Translations under genes and position numbers: made by a program | The notes under the pieces: generated by a model | Seen by the model: only the letters and a program-made list of their open reading frames with translations | Told to the model about the DNA's origin: nothing | The model's database searches: none | Origin: Selaginella moellendorffii | Taxonomy: Eukaryota > Streptophyta > Lycopodiopsida > Selaginellales > Selaginellaceae | Length of the DNA stretch: 64,000 nt | NCBI RefSeq assembly: GCF_000143415.4 | Contig: NW_003314261.1 | Location: 1,372,586 to 1,436,585 of the forward strand | Direction of reading: 5' to 3' | Shown: in pieces, positions 54,935 through 64,000 of the stretch | Position numbering within the stretch: position 1 is the first letter of the stretch | Layout: the number at the start of each line of letters is the position of its first letter

Positions 54935-56565
54935 CAGAAGGGCGCCATATGGTGGTGGCCGAAGCGAAAGCCAAACGAGTGTAACACGTTTGGACTAAAA
55001 GCTTTGACTTGAAAGGTCGAGAGCAGGAGTGGAACTCCCAACAAGGTGCTCAAGGAGCAAGCACGAAGCGAGCAATAAGCGAAGCTCCAAAAAGGGACCC
55101 AAAAGGACCAACACATGACACGTGGAAGTGTCTGAGATGGAGTCCGAGATGGACCCAAGGTGGAGTCTGAGGTGGAGTCCGAGATGGAGTCCGAGATGGA
55201 CCAAGATGGAGTCCGAGATGGAGTCCAAGATGGACTGGGATGGAGTCTGAGATGGAGTCCGAGATGGACTGAGACGGAGTCTGAGATGGAGTCTGAGATG
55301 GAGTCCGAGATGGACCAAGACGGAGTCTGAGATGGACCGAGACGAAGTCCAAGATGGAGTCCGTGATGGGCTCGAGATGGAATCCAAGATGGAGTCTGAG
55401 AAGGACCCAAGATGGAGTCCGAGGTCGAGACCGAGACCAGGACCGAGACCAAGACCGAGACCAAGACCGAGATCAGAACCAAGACCGAGACCGAGGCCGA
55501 GGCCGAGATCGAGCCCGAGTCTGAGTCCAAGTCCAAGTCCGAGTCCGAGTCCGAGTTCGAGTCTGAGAGGGTGAAAGCCCAAAGCGTTCGTCTCCCAAAC
55601 CCTGGGGGGTTTGGTGAGCTCCAAAAGTATAGTAAGGGGGGAGGACTACAGTGGAGCCAGTTTGGCCAGGAAACGCCAGTTTGGCCTAGGAAGGCCAAAC
55701 CCAGTGTTGGGTGATGAATTGACCACTGGGAAGTCCAAGACTAGAGTGAATATGGACCGACAAGTGGGGTAGCTTGGTGAAGTGTTCAAGAGCCAGCTCT
55801 AGTTCCCCCGGGAGATTGACTGGCCGATGCTCCCAGTCCAAGTGTGGGTGGCATTACCTGCTTGGATACCTGGTGTGGCTCAACGGAACCTCACTCTAAG
55901 CTCATGGCTAGAGCACCTAAAGGTGGAAGGTGGGAAGAGTACCCATGGGGCTCGCGTAGGGCTACGGTGTTCCGAAATATTGTCTCGAAGTCCCAAATAG
56001 GGGAAAGGAGGAGGAGCAGTCCTCTAGTGTAGTGATTACGGATACGGTCACAGGGTGAGGAAGTCCCAGAGGACAATGGGACTTAGTGGTCGGGCTTGTG
56101 GGCCTTGATCTAGTGGCAGTGTCGGCGAACATGGCTATGGACAGAAAAGGGACTTGGTAGGAACTGACAAAGGGATATTGGGGAAGGCTATTCCCCATGT
56201 CTGTAGGCATCCTAAGGATGCTAAGGAGTGGATCTAGGTTGACCACTCGTGGATGGATGGCTCAGTCTTGGAAAGACGGGATTGTGATGCAAGTGGTATT
56301 GGACCACTAGTGCGGCAAAGGTGATGGGCATGGCCTTAGCGTAATGGGCTGATATGTCAGTGGTACCTTTGGGGTGTCAGTCTTGGGACTAGACACGTGG
56401 AGCACTTGGACCAAGTGCAAGGGATGAGTGGCATGGATGCCATTCTCGGGACTAGCAAGTCCCAAGTCCTGAATTGGATATAAGGAGGTTGTGAATGAGA
56501 CTCCTCCAAGTGGTCAGAGGTGTGGTTAAGTGACTAAAGTAGAATGGAAAATTTAGTCGCTTACA
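54935..56565. repeat. Repeat X, right copy, inserted in the second gypsy pol
   Basis: It interrupts the integrase region of the decayed gypsy element, whose sequence resumes near 56566. It carries an expanded purine-rich array at 55130-55570, composed of imperfect GAGATGGAGTCC and GAGACCGAGACC units. The array opens all minus-strand frames into Leu/Gly/Ser/Asp-rich low-complexity pseudo-proteins. Flanks match 47590-48578. Confidence 0.65.
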
Positions 56566-59206
56566 GCACCATGGTGTTCTGCTGCTCACTTGACAGAAAG
56601 ATCACTCGCACAAAGACGAAATCACCCACCTTATATTCCCAAAATTGGCGATGCTTATTGGCAAACTTCTCCACTCTATCCTGAGCTACTTGCAAATTCC
56701 GTTTGCACACCACCAGAACCTCATTAAGTTCTGTGGCCAGATCAGTTGCCTAGGAATCAAGCTTATTTTAAACATCCTTACTCAAATGCAATCCCAACTC
56801 CACTGTTGTTTGGGGATGCTTTCCAAATATGGCAAAGTAAAGACTTAGCTTGGTTCCACTATGTTGGCTATTATTGTAAGGAAATTGCACCAATGGAAGA
56901 TATAGATCTCACTATCCTTGCCTTTGACCAATGCTACAATGTAGTATATCCTCCACCACTTGATTCACATGCTTAGTTTGCCCATCCAATTGAGGATGAT
57001 CTCCACTCGAGAGTTTCAAAATCACTTGCATAGCCTTTGCAAAGCTTTTCCAAAACCCACTAGTGAACTTTAAATCTCAATCACTAATGATGTCCTCCGG
57101 CAAACCAAAATCAGGAAAAACCTTCTCCAAGTAAACTGCAGCCAAGTCAGAGGCAGTGACAATTTTCCGAAGAGCCAACAACCGCACATACTTCGTCAAC
57201 CGATCCACTATGACCCATACTTGCTCCTTTTGCCTCTGTGTTCGTGGCAAATAAGTGATGAAGTCCATAGAGATATTACACTAACAGCTCTAAGGAATAG
57301 GTAAAGGTGCAAAAGTCCCCCCAGTTTCTCTCGTGGCACTTTAACCCACTGATAGAGGTCGCATGATTTACAATACTTGAGGATATCAACCTTCATATTC
57401 CACTAATAAAAATTGTGCTTAATCAAGTCATACGTCTTCTCCCCCCCAAAATAATTGGCCTCTGGACGATCATGATAGTGGAATAAAACTTGAGTAATTA
57501 ACGCATCCACCTATGGCAAATATACATGATCATTGTAGTAGAGAATCCCATCCACTAATGAGAAAGGGGCTTTTATCTGGTCTCGCAAAGAGGCCATCTT
57601 AGCATCTTGAGTTTGAGCATGCTCAACCAACTGCCCAAACTTGCTGACCACCTTACTCAAATGATGACAAAATTGTGTTTGTAACATCATCACATAACAA
57701 ACACGCGATAAAGCATCTACCACCACATTTGATTTTCCTGGACGATGCTCAATAGGAAACTCCCCAAATTCCATGAGTTTGACCATCTAGCAAGCTTGCC
57801 TAGTGTTCAACTCCTTTTGTGTGAAAAGATACACAAGTGGTTTGTGATCTGTCAACACCACGAACACTGCACCATAAAGATAGTGTCGCCACGTCCACAA
57901 AGCATGAACAATCGAAAGTAACTCTTGCTCATATGTGGAATAGCATTGCTCCGTGGAATTCAAAGTCGACTCTCATATGCAATAGGTTGTCCCTCTTGCA
58001 TGAGAACTCCTCCCAGTGCATAACCACTCACATTGCATGTCACCTTGTAAGGTTTCGATAGATCAGCAATACGAAGCACTGGAGTCTTGCTCAACAATCA
58101 TTTTAGCGCCACAAAACTCTCCTTTTGTGGCTTCTTCCATTGAATGGCACATTCTTGCGTAACAACCATGTCAAAAGAATAGCCACCTCTGCAAACTTAT
58201 GTTGGAAACATTAGTAGTAACTACCTATACCAAGAAAATTGCACAACTCAGCCATTGTAGTCGGTGTAGGCCAGTTTTCCACCACAGCCACATTCCTTGG
58301 ATCCGTCTTGACACCCTTAGATGTCACAATATAACCTAGATATTCCACCTCCAACTTTGCAAACTCACATTTGCTCTTCTTCGCATAAAGCTTGTTGTCT
58401 CGGAGTAACAAAAGAATCTTGTGTAAATGCACCTTATGCTCCTTCATATTCTTGCTAAAAACAGGAATATCGTCCAAGAAAATCTCCATAAACTCATGAA
58501 GATAATGCCTAAATACCTCCATCATCAACTGAGTAAATGTGGCTGGTGCATTCGTTAAACCAAACGGTATAACTGTAAACTCAAAATGTCTGAAGCTTGT
58601 GTTGAATGCCATCTTGGAGATAAATGCATCATCTATTGCAATCTGATGATATCCACTCCTCAAATCAATCTTGGTAAACACTCGTGCTTCACCAAACTTG
58701 TCTAGGATATCATCCACATGTGGCATTGGCATCTTATCCTTCATTGTTTTCTTGTTCAAAGTGCAGTAGTCAATACACATCTACATTGAACCGTCCTTCT
58801 TTTTCACAAACAAGACTGGAGCACCAAACAAAGACTTACTTGGCTGAATAAATCCAAACTCAAGTAATTCCTTGACTTGTTGTTGAACTTCTTGCTCCTC
58901 CGCATAATTTAACCGAAATGGATGCTGGTAAATTAGCCGCGTCCCCGGCTCCAATGTAATCCCATGCTCCACACCTCATAATGGAGGCAACCCATGAGGA
59001 AGTTCAGATGGAAAAACATCAGAAAACTCGTCAAGTACATCCCATACTACTGCTTCTCCCCCATACGTGCCTTGGTCCCCCAAGTCACGAATAAATAGCA
59101 AGTAACTCAAAAGTGTTTTTCCATTACGACAAGTCCACTTCAAAGATGGGGGATGGTCCAAAATTGAGTTGAGCTCATGAGTTGAGCTCAATTCAACACA
59201 AGTCAA

Positions 59207-60220
59207 CTCAAGTCAACATAGTCAATAAGAAATATTACAAAGGAGATCTAAATTGAACAAATGAAGGTTCTAGCAAACTTTAAAATATTAAAATACGTAA
59301 ATATCTAAGTTAAAAGTTTCTATAAGATTGAATTGTTTAAAAAAGACAAAGTTCATGAGAACCTATCTTTTATAAAACTATATTATTTTATTATGACAAC
59401 TGTTACAGCTGTCATATTTGATTTGACTACTTAATATTTTGAATACTTTTACAGCTGTAGATACTATTCCTTCATTCAAAAGAGTTTTTAGGGTTCTTGA
59501 GAAGATGGGAAGCAAGGAAAATACAAGATCTGTGAGTAAGAGTTGTAGTGCAAAGGAATGTGAGAATGTTAATTTTATTTCACTACCACAATCTCCATAT
59601 TACACTCCTGGTCCTTATTACCCATCTGGGAATGTGGAGACCACTATCACGATTGATAAAAATGCTCCTGTTATTTCTGAAACAACAGTCCAGAGCAAGA
59701 GAAATGAAGAAATGAACAGCACAGCGGAAAGCGCCAAGAAATCTACTCCATAAAACTTTCCATGACATTTGTAATTTACATATTAATTCATATTAAAAAC
59801 TCTATTGCTTGCCTATATTGCAATCCTCTCATATGATAAGACCAAGGTATATTTTGCAGTGAATCCTCATTAAAAGTTTTTGGGAATTGTTTGTAAATAA
59901 TGATAAAAGAAATCAAAATCTTTCGAAAGACTCAAAAGTAATATGACATCAAAGAATCAACTTTATCTACATTTCCAAGACTAAAAGGCAATCTCACATG
60001 AGAGAATGGTAGCGTGCCAACGTGCTCTACCACTATAATGTGGTCTATATTTCCTTGCAATTTATTTCCGTAGACATTTGGCATGTGTATATGTGTAGCA
60101 AAGTAGGATTCATCATAATGATAGAGCATGTGTATACACGATAATCTAAAATTCTAGAAGCTCTTATGTTTACAAGAAAGCTATGATTATGAAGCCCCAT
60201 TTCCAAGACTGACATTTAAA
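59207..60220. other. AT-rich DNA with one short ORF
   Basis: A 104-codon plus-strand ORF (59439-59753) contains SFKRVFRVLEKMGSKENTRS and SLPQSPYYTPGPYYPSG. It resembles a real C-terminal exon in composition, but no family is recognised. The rest shows nothing. Confidence 0.3.
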
Positions 60221-60358
60221 GAATCTGAGTATTGTCAGTGTCATAATAAATAAACCTCATTCCCAAGAATCTGAGTATTGTCAGTGTCATAATAAATAAA
60301 CCTCGTTCCCAAGAATCTGAGTATTGTCAGTGTCATAATAAATAAACCGCATTCCCAA
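60221..60358. repeat. 46-base minisatellite, three copies
   Basis: Units starting GAATCTGAGTATTGTCAGTG begin at 60221, 60267 and 60313 and are nearly identical, with only single-base changes (CTCATT / CTCGTT / CGCATT). They lie about 90 bases upstream of the next ORF. Confidence 0.9.
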
Positions 60359-60448
60359 GACTAAAACTTAGTATATAAACTATCTAGAAAAGTTATAGTC
60401 ATTGTAGGTTTTTTGTTCTCCTTGAGCTCCTTAGAAGTTTATATTGAA

Positions 60449-60994
60449 ATGGCTCAAAGGAGACCCATTGCTAATCGTACTTGGCCCCCTAGCATTTCAT
60501 ATCAATCTCCACCTCCATCCCCAAGTTCTACCAACATTCCACCTTCACCTCTACATAACAATCCTTTTTCTGCTGAGGGCTCTAGTGAAGCTGAATTAGA
60601 GCTCCCTATATGTGAAATTCCGGATCTTGCTACTAGAGAGGGATTGCCTTTAGCGCTTCAAGAGCAATGCCATATGTTTTTGCAAGATCTTGCTCCTGAC
60701 ATGGCAGGACTACTTGAAAGCACAGAACGCTATTACATTCGGTGTCCAATATGCTACTTTTTCTTGGACAAGACAAATGGCTCTATGGGTTTACAAACTT
60801 TTCTTGAGCACTGTAAGAATTGCCCAACGGCAGGTCTGGAAAATGTGCACATGTGGATGTACAATAGATTCAAGAATGAGTTACAGACACATACCCACTA
60901 TCGCTTCATGGTGAGGAACAACATCCCCTTGGGAAACACTGCATTGGCTAGTGCAAAATATGGGGTTTTTAGGCCACCCTATAGTGGAATGTAA
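60449..60994 (+). CDS. Cys-containing protein of unknown function (possible zinc-binding)
   Basis: From the ATG at 60449 the frame reads MAQRRPIANRTWPPSISYQS, then a Pro/Ser-rich part, an acidic part (AEGSSEAELELPICEIPDLA), a helical part (LALQEQCHMFLQDLAPDMAG) and a candidate metal site in RCPICYFFLD ... FLEHCKNC. It ends NTALASAKYGVFRPPYSGM. An ATG 36 bases upstream (60413) is in frame but less like a start. A GT donor (GGAAT|GTAAGA) just before the stop suggests that more exons may follow to about 61180. I do not recognise the family. It converges with the methyltransferase-like gene. Confidence 0.45.
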   Translation: MAQRRPIANRTWPPSISYQSPPPSPSSTNIPPSPLHNNPFSAEGSSEAELELPICEIPDLATREGLPLALQEQCHMFLQDLAPDMAGLLESTERYYIRCPICYFFLDKTNGSMGLQTFLEHCKNCPTAGLENVHMWMYNRFKNELQTHTHYRFMVRNNIPLGNTALASAKYGVFRPPYSGM

Positions 60995-61219
60995 GATCTA
61001 GAATTACTTTACTATACTATAGTATTGTCACTATTAAAAGAAAAAATATAATAAAATGATATTAGTTGTAGGTAACATACCTTGTTCTAGAAGGTGCTAT
61101 CATATCACATACAATTGTTTACAAAATGTTGAAGGAGGAGATGGCAACACACAAACGCTACAAAGTGATGGTGACAGGTGAGAATGATAATCTATAATTA
61201 TGGTATCTGACACTGACAC

Positions 61220-61310
61220 TGACATCTGACAATTTTACTGACATCTGACAATTTTACTAACATCTGACAATTTTACTGACATCTGACACTTTCACTGACA
61301 TCTAACATAT
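61220..61310. repeat. 19-base tandem repeat
   Basis: About four to five units of TGACATCTGACAATTTTAC with small changes, lying between the convergent genes. Confidence 0.8.
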
Positions 61311-61341
61311 AACAAGCTTTCCATTTTATGTAAGGATGCAA

Positions 61342-64000
61342 TTAACTTTCTTCTGCCTCATCATCAACATAATGATTTCTTTTATACTTCCTCCTATAGT
61401 GGTATTGTGGGGAAGATTCACCTTGCATATGTTGAGCCATGGCTTCTGCATAGTCAGGGAGACTTTGAAAGCCTCCAATTCTAGAAACTCCAGGTGACTG
61501 TGATCTATAAAATAGAATGAAATATATATTGAAATTTTAATAAACATAATTTACCTCCTTGAGGTTGAAGGCAACTCACGAAATCCTCTGAGCCGGCGTT
61601 TGAAGAAATGATGTTCTTCAATAGCAAACACCGACCTACCAGAGTCACGTGCTGCCTCCACCATAGAACCACTACCTGCTGTGCAATCAATCACAATACC
61701 ATCTGGTGGGCAATAGAGCTCAAGCAAGACTTGCATTGCTGATGGAGTTCGGAATCGGTACCCTGGAAACGTGTTGCGGATCTGCTCATCCACAAGGTTG
61801 GGTATGATGTTAGTGGAACTGTCGTACCCAGGCAAAACACGTGCTGCACGTTCACTATCACGAAACCCATCATGTGTGTTTCTGCAGAAGGCATGATAGG
61901 TCCACATCATAACCTGGAAAATAAAAATGTTTAGAAATTAGATAAAAATATAAAATACATACCTTTTCAGGCTTCCCTTGGACGCCCCTCGCATCAACGC
62001 CAATAGGATCCATAATGCACCCGGAAGAGAATGACTTGAAATGAACTTCTGCTGCACACGTCATAAGCTCATACATCCAGTTGGGGTCGTTCGGTAGGAT
62101 GAAGACGACATGGCCAGCTTCGAGCATAAGTGCTTCGGACAATAGGAATGCATCGCGCAAGTGGTCAGGTGTGAGAAAGTTCCAATCCTCAACTTTCCCA
62201 TCGATATCTGAAAGACCATCTGGAAAGTCGAAGAGAATGAAGTCCGCAACTGGGAGCATGGGCCTTTGTATCTTTCGGCACCAACGGTTGAACTGGCGGC
62301 GTATATCCATATTGATGTCGTCTTCCGTGAAAGATGTCAATAATCTACTGTAAGAGCCAATGAAGATACCCACAATGCCTCGTTGTGTTATTGGGGACAC
62401 AGGACGGACCTATAAAAGAGCTAAGTGAATGAAAAAAGTAATAAATAGTATGATACCGTCATATGGCGTGTTGTCGATGAGAGTTCCTCCAACTCCTCTT
62501 CACGAGCATCTCGTCGAGCTGGAATGAAATTACTACCAACAGTCATTGCTGCAAAAAACATGTATTACCACCTTTAGTTTGTAAAATTCACTTTTGCTTA
62601 CCTCGAGGTCGACGTGATATTCGGTGAACCACTTGATCATCGTTATTTACTGGTAAAACCTGATCTGGATCTTGGTTGTTTGATGGTTGAATTGGAGCCT
62701 GTTCCTGACTGTCTGGTGGTGGAACATGAACTTGATCTGGAGCTTCCTCATCCTCGTCTCTATCGTCACTTGCATTGCCATCGTTGCTAGCATTGATAAT
62801 TTCCTCGCAATCTAGTGTAGAGGTCTCCTTCCCTAGGAGTTCCAACTCCCAAGGGCATTCTATCTTCCGTGCCTTCGGAACTCTCGCAAACATTGTTGGA
62901 TACATTCCTCCATCTCTTACACCCTTTGCAACAAGTCGAGTGCAAACTGGTGCCTCAAATGGCATGCCTCTATATCGAAGATACCTGTAAACAATATATA
63001 TTAAAAAACAGTCTTAGAAATCATATTATACCTATAAGCTGCACGTCGCATGAAATAAGGTTGACCATGTTGGCAATCATAAGTTGTTGTGCTTGTAGAC
63101 TTCTCTGGCAGCCACCCCTCTTCGATCCCTTCCAATGACGTGTTGATGTAGGTGTCGAAAGACATAAATGTGCCATCTGGATCGTCACCAATGTGTGGTG
63201 CCAAGAACTTCTCACCTTCACTTATAGTTTGCGTGATGTAGACAGCCCTTCTCATCATGTTCTCAAATAGTTCTGGCAGTCCTTTCTCTCTGTTCATCAA
63301 GCAGACATTGAGGAACTCCAGAGTCTCTATCTGTTGCTTATATGGAAGCTTCGATTTTGCGATATTGTAAATCATGTCATCTGGAGTTTTGTTCACTGCA
63401 AAAGTAACATATGCATAATTAAGAAAAATGAAGTGTGATAAAAAACTTACATTCATGAGAAGAAATTTCGGCTATAGTCTCTAGCCACTCCTTCGGCCTG
63501 CGATTGTCTGCAATGCATACTAGTTTCTTCAACTTTGAGGACTTTGCATGCTGAATTTTGTGCTCAATTTGTACAAACTCAGCTGAGAGCTCTTCCCGAC
63601 TCTTCTCCGGATATGCAAGTTCGTAAGCATCCTGCTTGACCTTCACCAAAGGCTAAAAACAAAAATAATTAAAAGAGGCTTTTATAAAATAAAAGGGAAA
63701 GACATACCTTACACCACACAGCGAGCATAAAACTGATTGGGTTGTTGAACCAAGTTGTACCGTCATTTCGAGTGCGTGAGTGCCGAACAAGTGTTGCGAG
63801 ATCATCACCATAATGTTGGCGGATGTCATCCTCACTCAAGTCTGCCAAAAATCGAAGTTGCTCGATGTCATGGACAAGATTTTGTTTTTGAACAGCGAAC
63901 TGCCCAAGCCTACATTTAAACACAACAAAACAAGTTAAAGTGGAGTTAGAGGTAAAATTATAAAACTTACGCATTGATCTTTTGGCAGGCCAAGATAAGT
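61342..64000 (-). CDS. Multi-exon gene with a beta-class DNA methyltransferase-like domain, partial
   Basis: Nine exons in the window join in one frame with GT-AG borders: >63971, 63708-63909, 63451-63652, 63032-63395, 62602-62984, 62457-62548, 61963-62409, 61555-61913, 61342-61504. The 5' end is off the right edge. The N-terminal part is helical and unidentified (LRFLADLSEDDIRQHYGDDL, KLKKLVCIADNRRPKEWLET, NRRKG-like and MPFEAPVCTRLVAK stretches), followed by an acidic linker (NASNDGNASDDRDEDEEAPD). The C-terminal part reads ADFILFDFPDG, LMLEAGHVVFILPND, then YRFRTPSAMQVLLELYCPPD and GIVIDCTAGSGSMVEAARDS, GRSVFAIEEH. This has the order motif IV, then TxKP-like, then motif I (GxG), as in beta-class N4-cytosine/N6-adenine methyltransferases. 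The usual DPPY is DFPD here, so activity is doubtful. It ends HYRRKYKRNHYVDDEAEES. Confidence 0.65.

Larger units (their letters stand above)
54366..59206 (-). mobile_element. Second Ty3/gypsy element, decayed and truncated
   Basis: A 3' LTR (54366-54598) is followed by integrase-end sequence (about 54600-54925), then an insertion of repeat X, then more pol on the minus strand. Recognisable pieces are integrase (MDFITYLPRTQRQKEQVWVI, VFPDFGLPEDIISD; 57077-57268), RNase H/linker (EFPIEHRPGKSNVVVDALSR; about 57511-57786), reverse transcriptase (MCIDYCTLNKKTMKDKMPMP, IPFGLTNAPATFTQL, IFLDDIPVFSK; 58211-58780) and its start (FGAPVLFVKKKDGSM; 58781-58972). Stop codons and frameshifts abound. No gag, PBS or 5' LTR is seen beyond 59206, so the 5' part is lost. 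Confidence 0.85.

Noticed and set aside
54916-55714. Long ORFs of 100-260 codons on both strands with Leu/Gly, Ser/Asp or Glu/Ser repeats
   Set aside because: They are produced by the purine-rich tandem array, which lacks stops in most frames. They show no domain and no start context.
61326-61500. Plus-strand reading DAINFLLPHHQHNDFFYTSS as an exon of the 60449 ORF
   Set aside because: The minus strand here is the last exon of the methyltransferase-like gene, splicing in frame to a stop at 61342. The plus reading needs an acceptor that breaks the frame.

Overview
The window is nuclear DNA of a land plant, most likely a lycophyte (Selaginella-like). Genes are split by very short introns, mostly 50-70 bases. 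The families are plant ones (CYP710A, GINT1-type GT64, VQ protein, GRIK-type kinase, 3-ketoacyl-CoA synthase, bulb-lectin-like ORF), alongside plant retrotransposons. The species call is an inference from gene architecture, not from a marker gene.

Region 1 (1-12.3 kb) is gene-dense: a NEPRO-like nucleolar protein (minus, cut by the left edge), a WDR48/UAF1 WD40 protein, a GRIK/CaMKK-like SnRK1-activating kinase, an intronless 3-ketoacyl-CoA synthase (minus), a plastid-type membrane protein and a tiny spliced CYSTM protein. Region 2 (12.5-16.1 kb) is very AT-rich, with a KCS fragment and bulb-lectin-like ORFs. Region 3 (16.2-27.6 kb) is again housekeeping: CYP710A sterol C-22 desaturase, GINT1-like glycosyltransferase, soluble ABC ATPase (ABCI), VQ protein, MMTAG2-like protein and the complex I subunit NDUFS7/PSST.

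Region 4 (27.9-45.3 kb) is an old tandem segmental duplication. Each unit holds a small mitochondrial-type membrane protein gene followed, on the other strand, by two paralogous genes for type I membrane proteins. These combine a VWA domain with a Cache-like domain, the layout of animal calcium-channel alpha2/delta subunits. The first paralogue (A/C) is intact in both units. The second (B/D) is broken in both by different lesions. The second unit is also interrupted by a short-LTR copia element, which itself carries a tRNA-like insertion, and by a fragment of a 2OG-Fe(II) oxygenase gene. A DMT/EamA transporter gene follows.

Region 5 (47.6-59.2 kb) is nested retrotransposons. A 5.7 kb chromodomain Ty3/gypsy element with open gag and pol, 439-base LTRs and a GTGTT target duplication lies inside an older repeat. 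It appears to use self-primed reverse transcription: the predicted RNA 5' end is complementary over 15 bases to the site next to the LTR. It also has a textbook -1 frameshift signal. A decayed second gypsy element and a second copy of the older repeat follow.

Region 6 (59.2-64 kb) is AT-rich. It holds a Cys-containing ORF and, on the minus strand, a nine-exon gene running off the right edge whose C-terminal part looks like a beta-class (permuted) DNA N4/N6 methyltransferase with an altered catalytic motif. The methyltransferase-like gene, the plant alpha2/delta-like pair and the self-priming chromovirus are the most interesting items.
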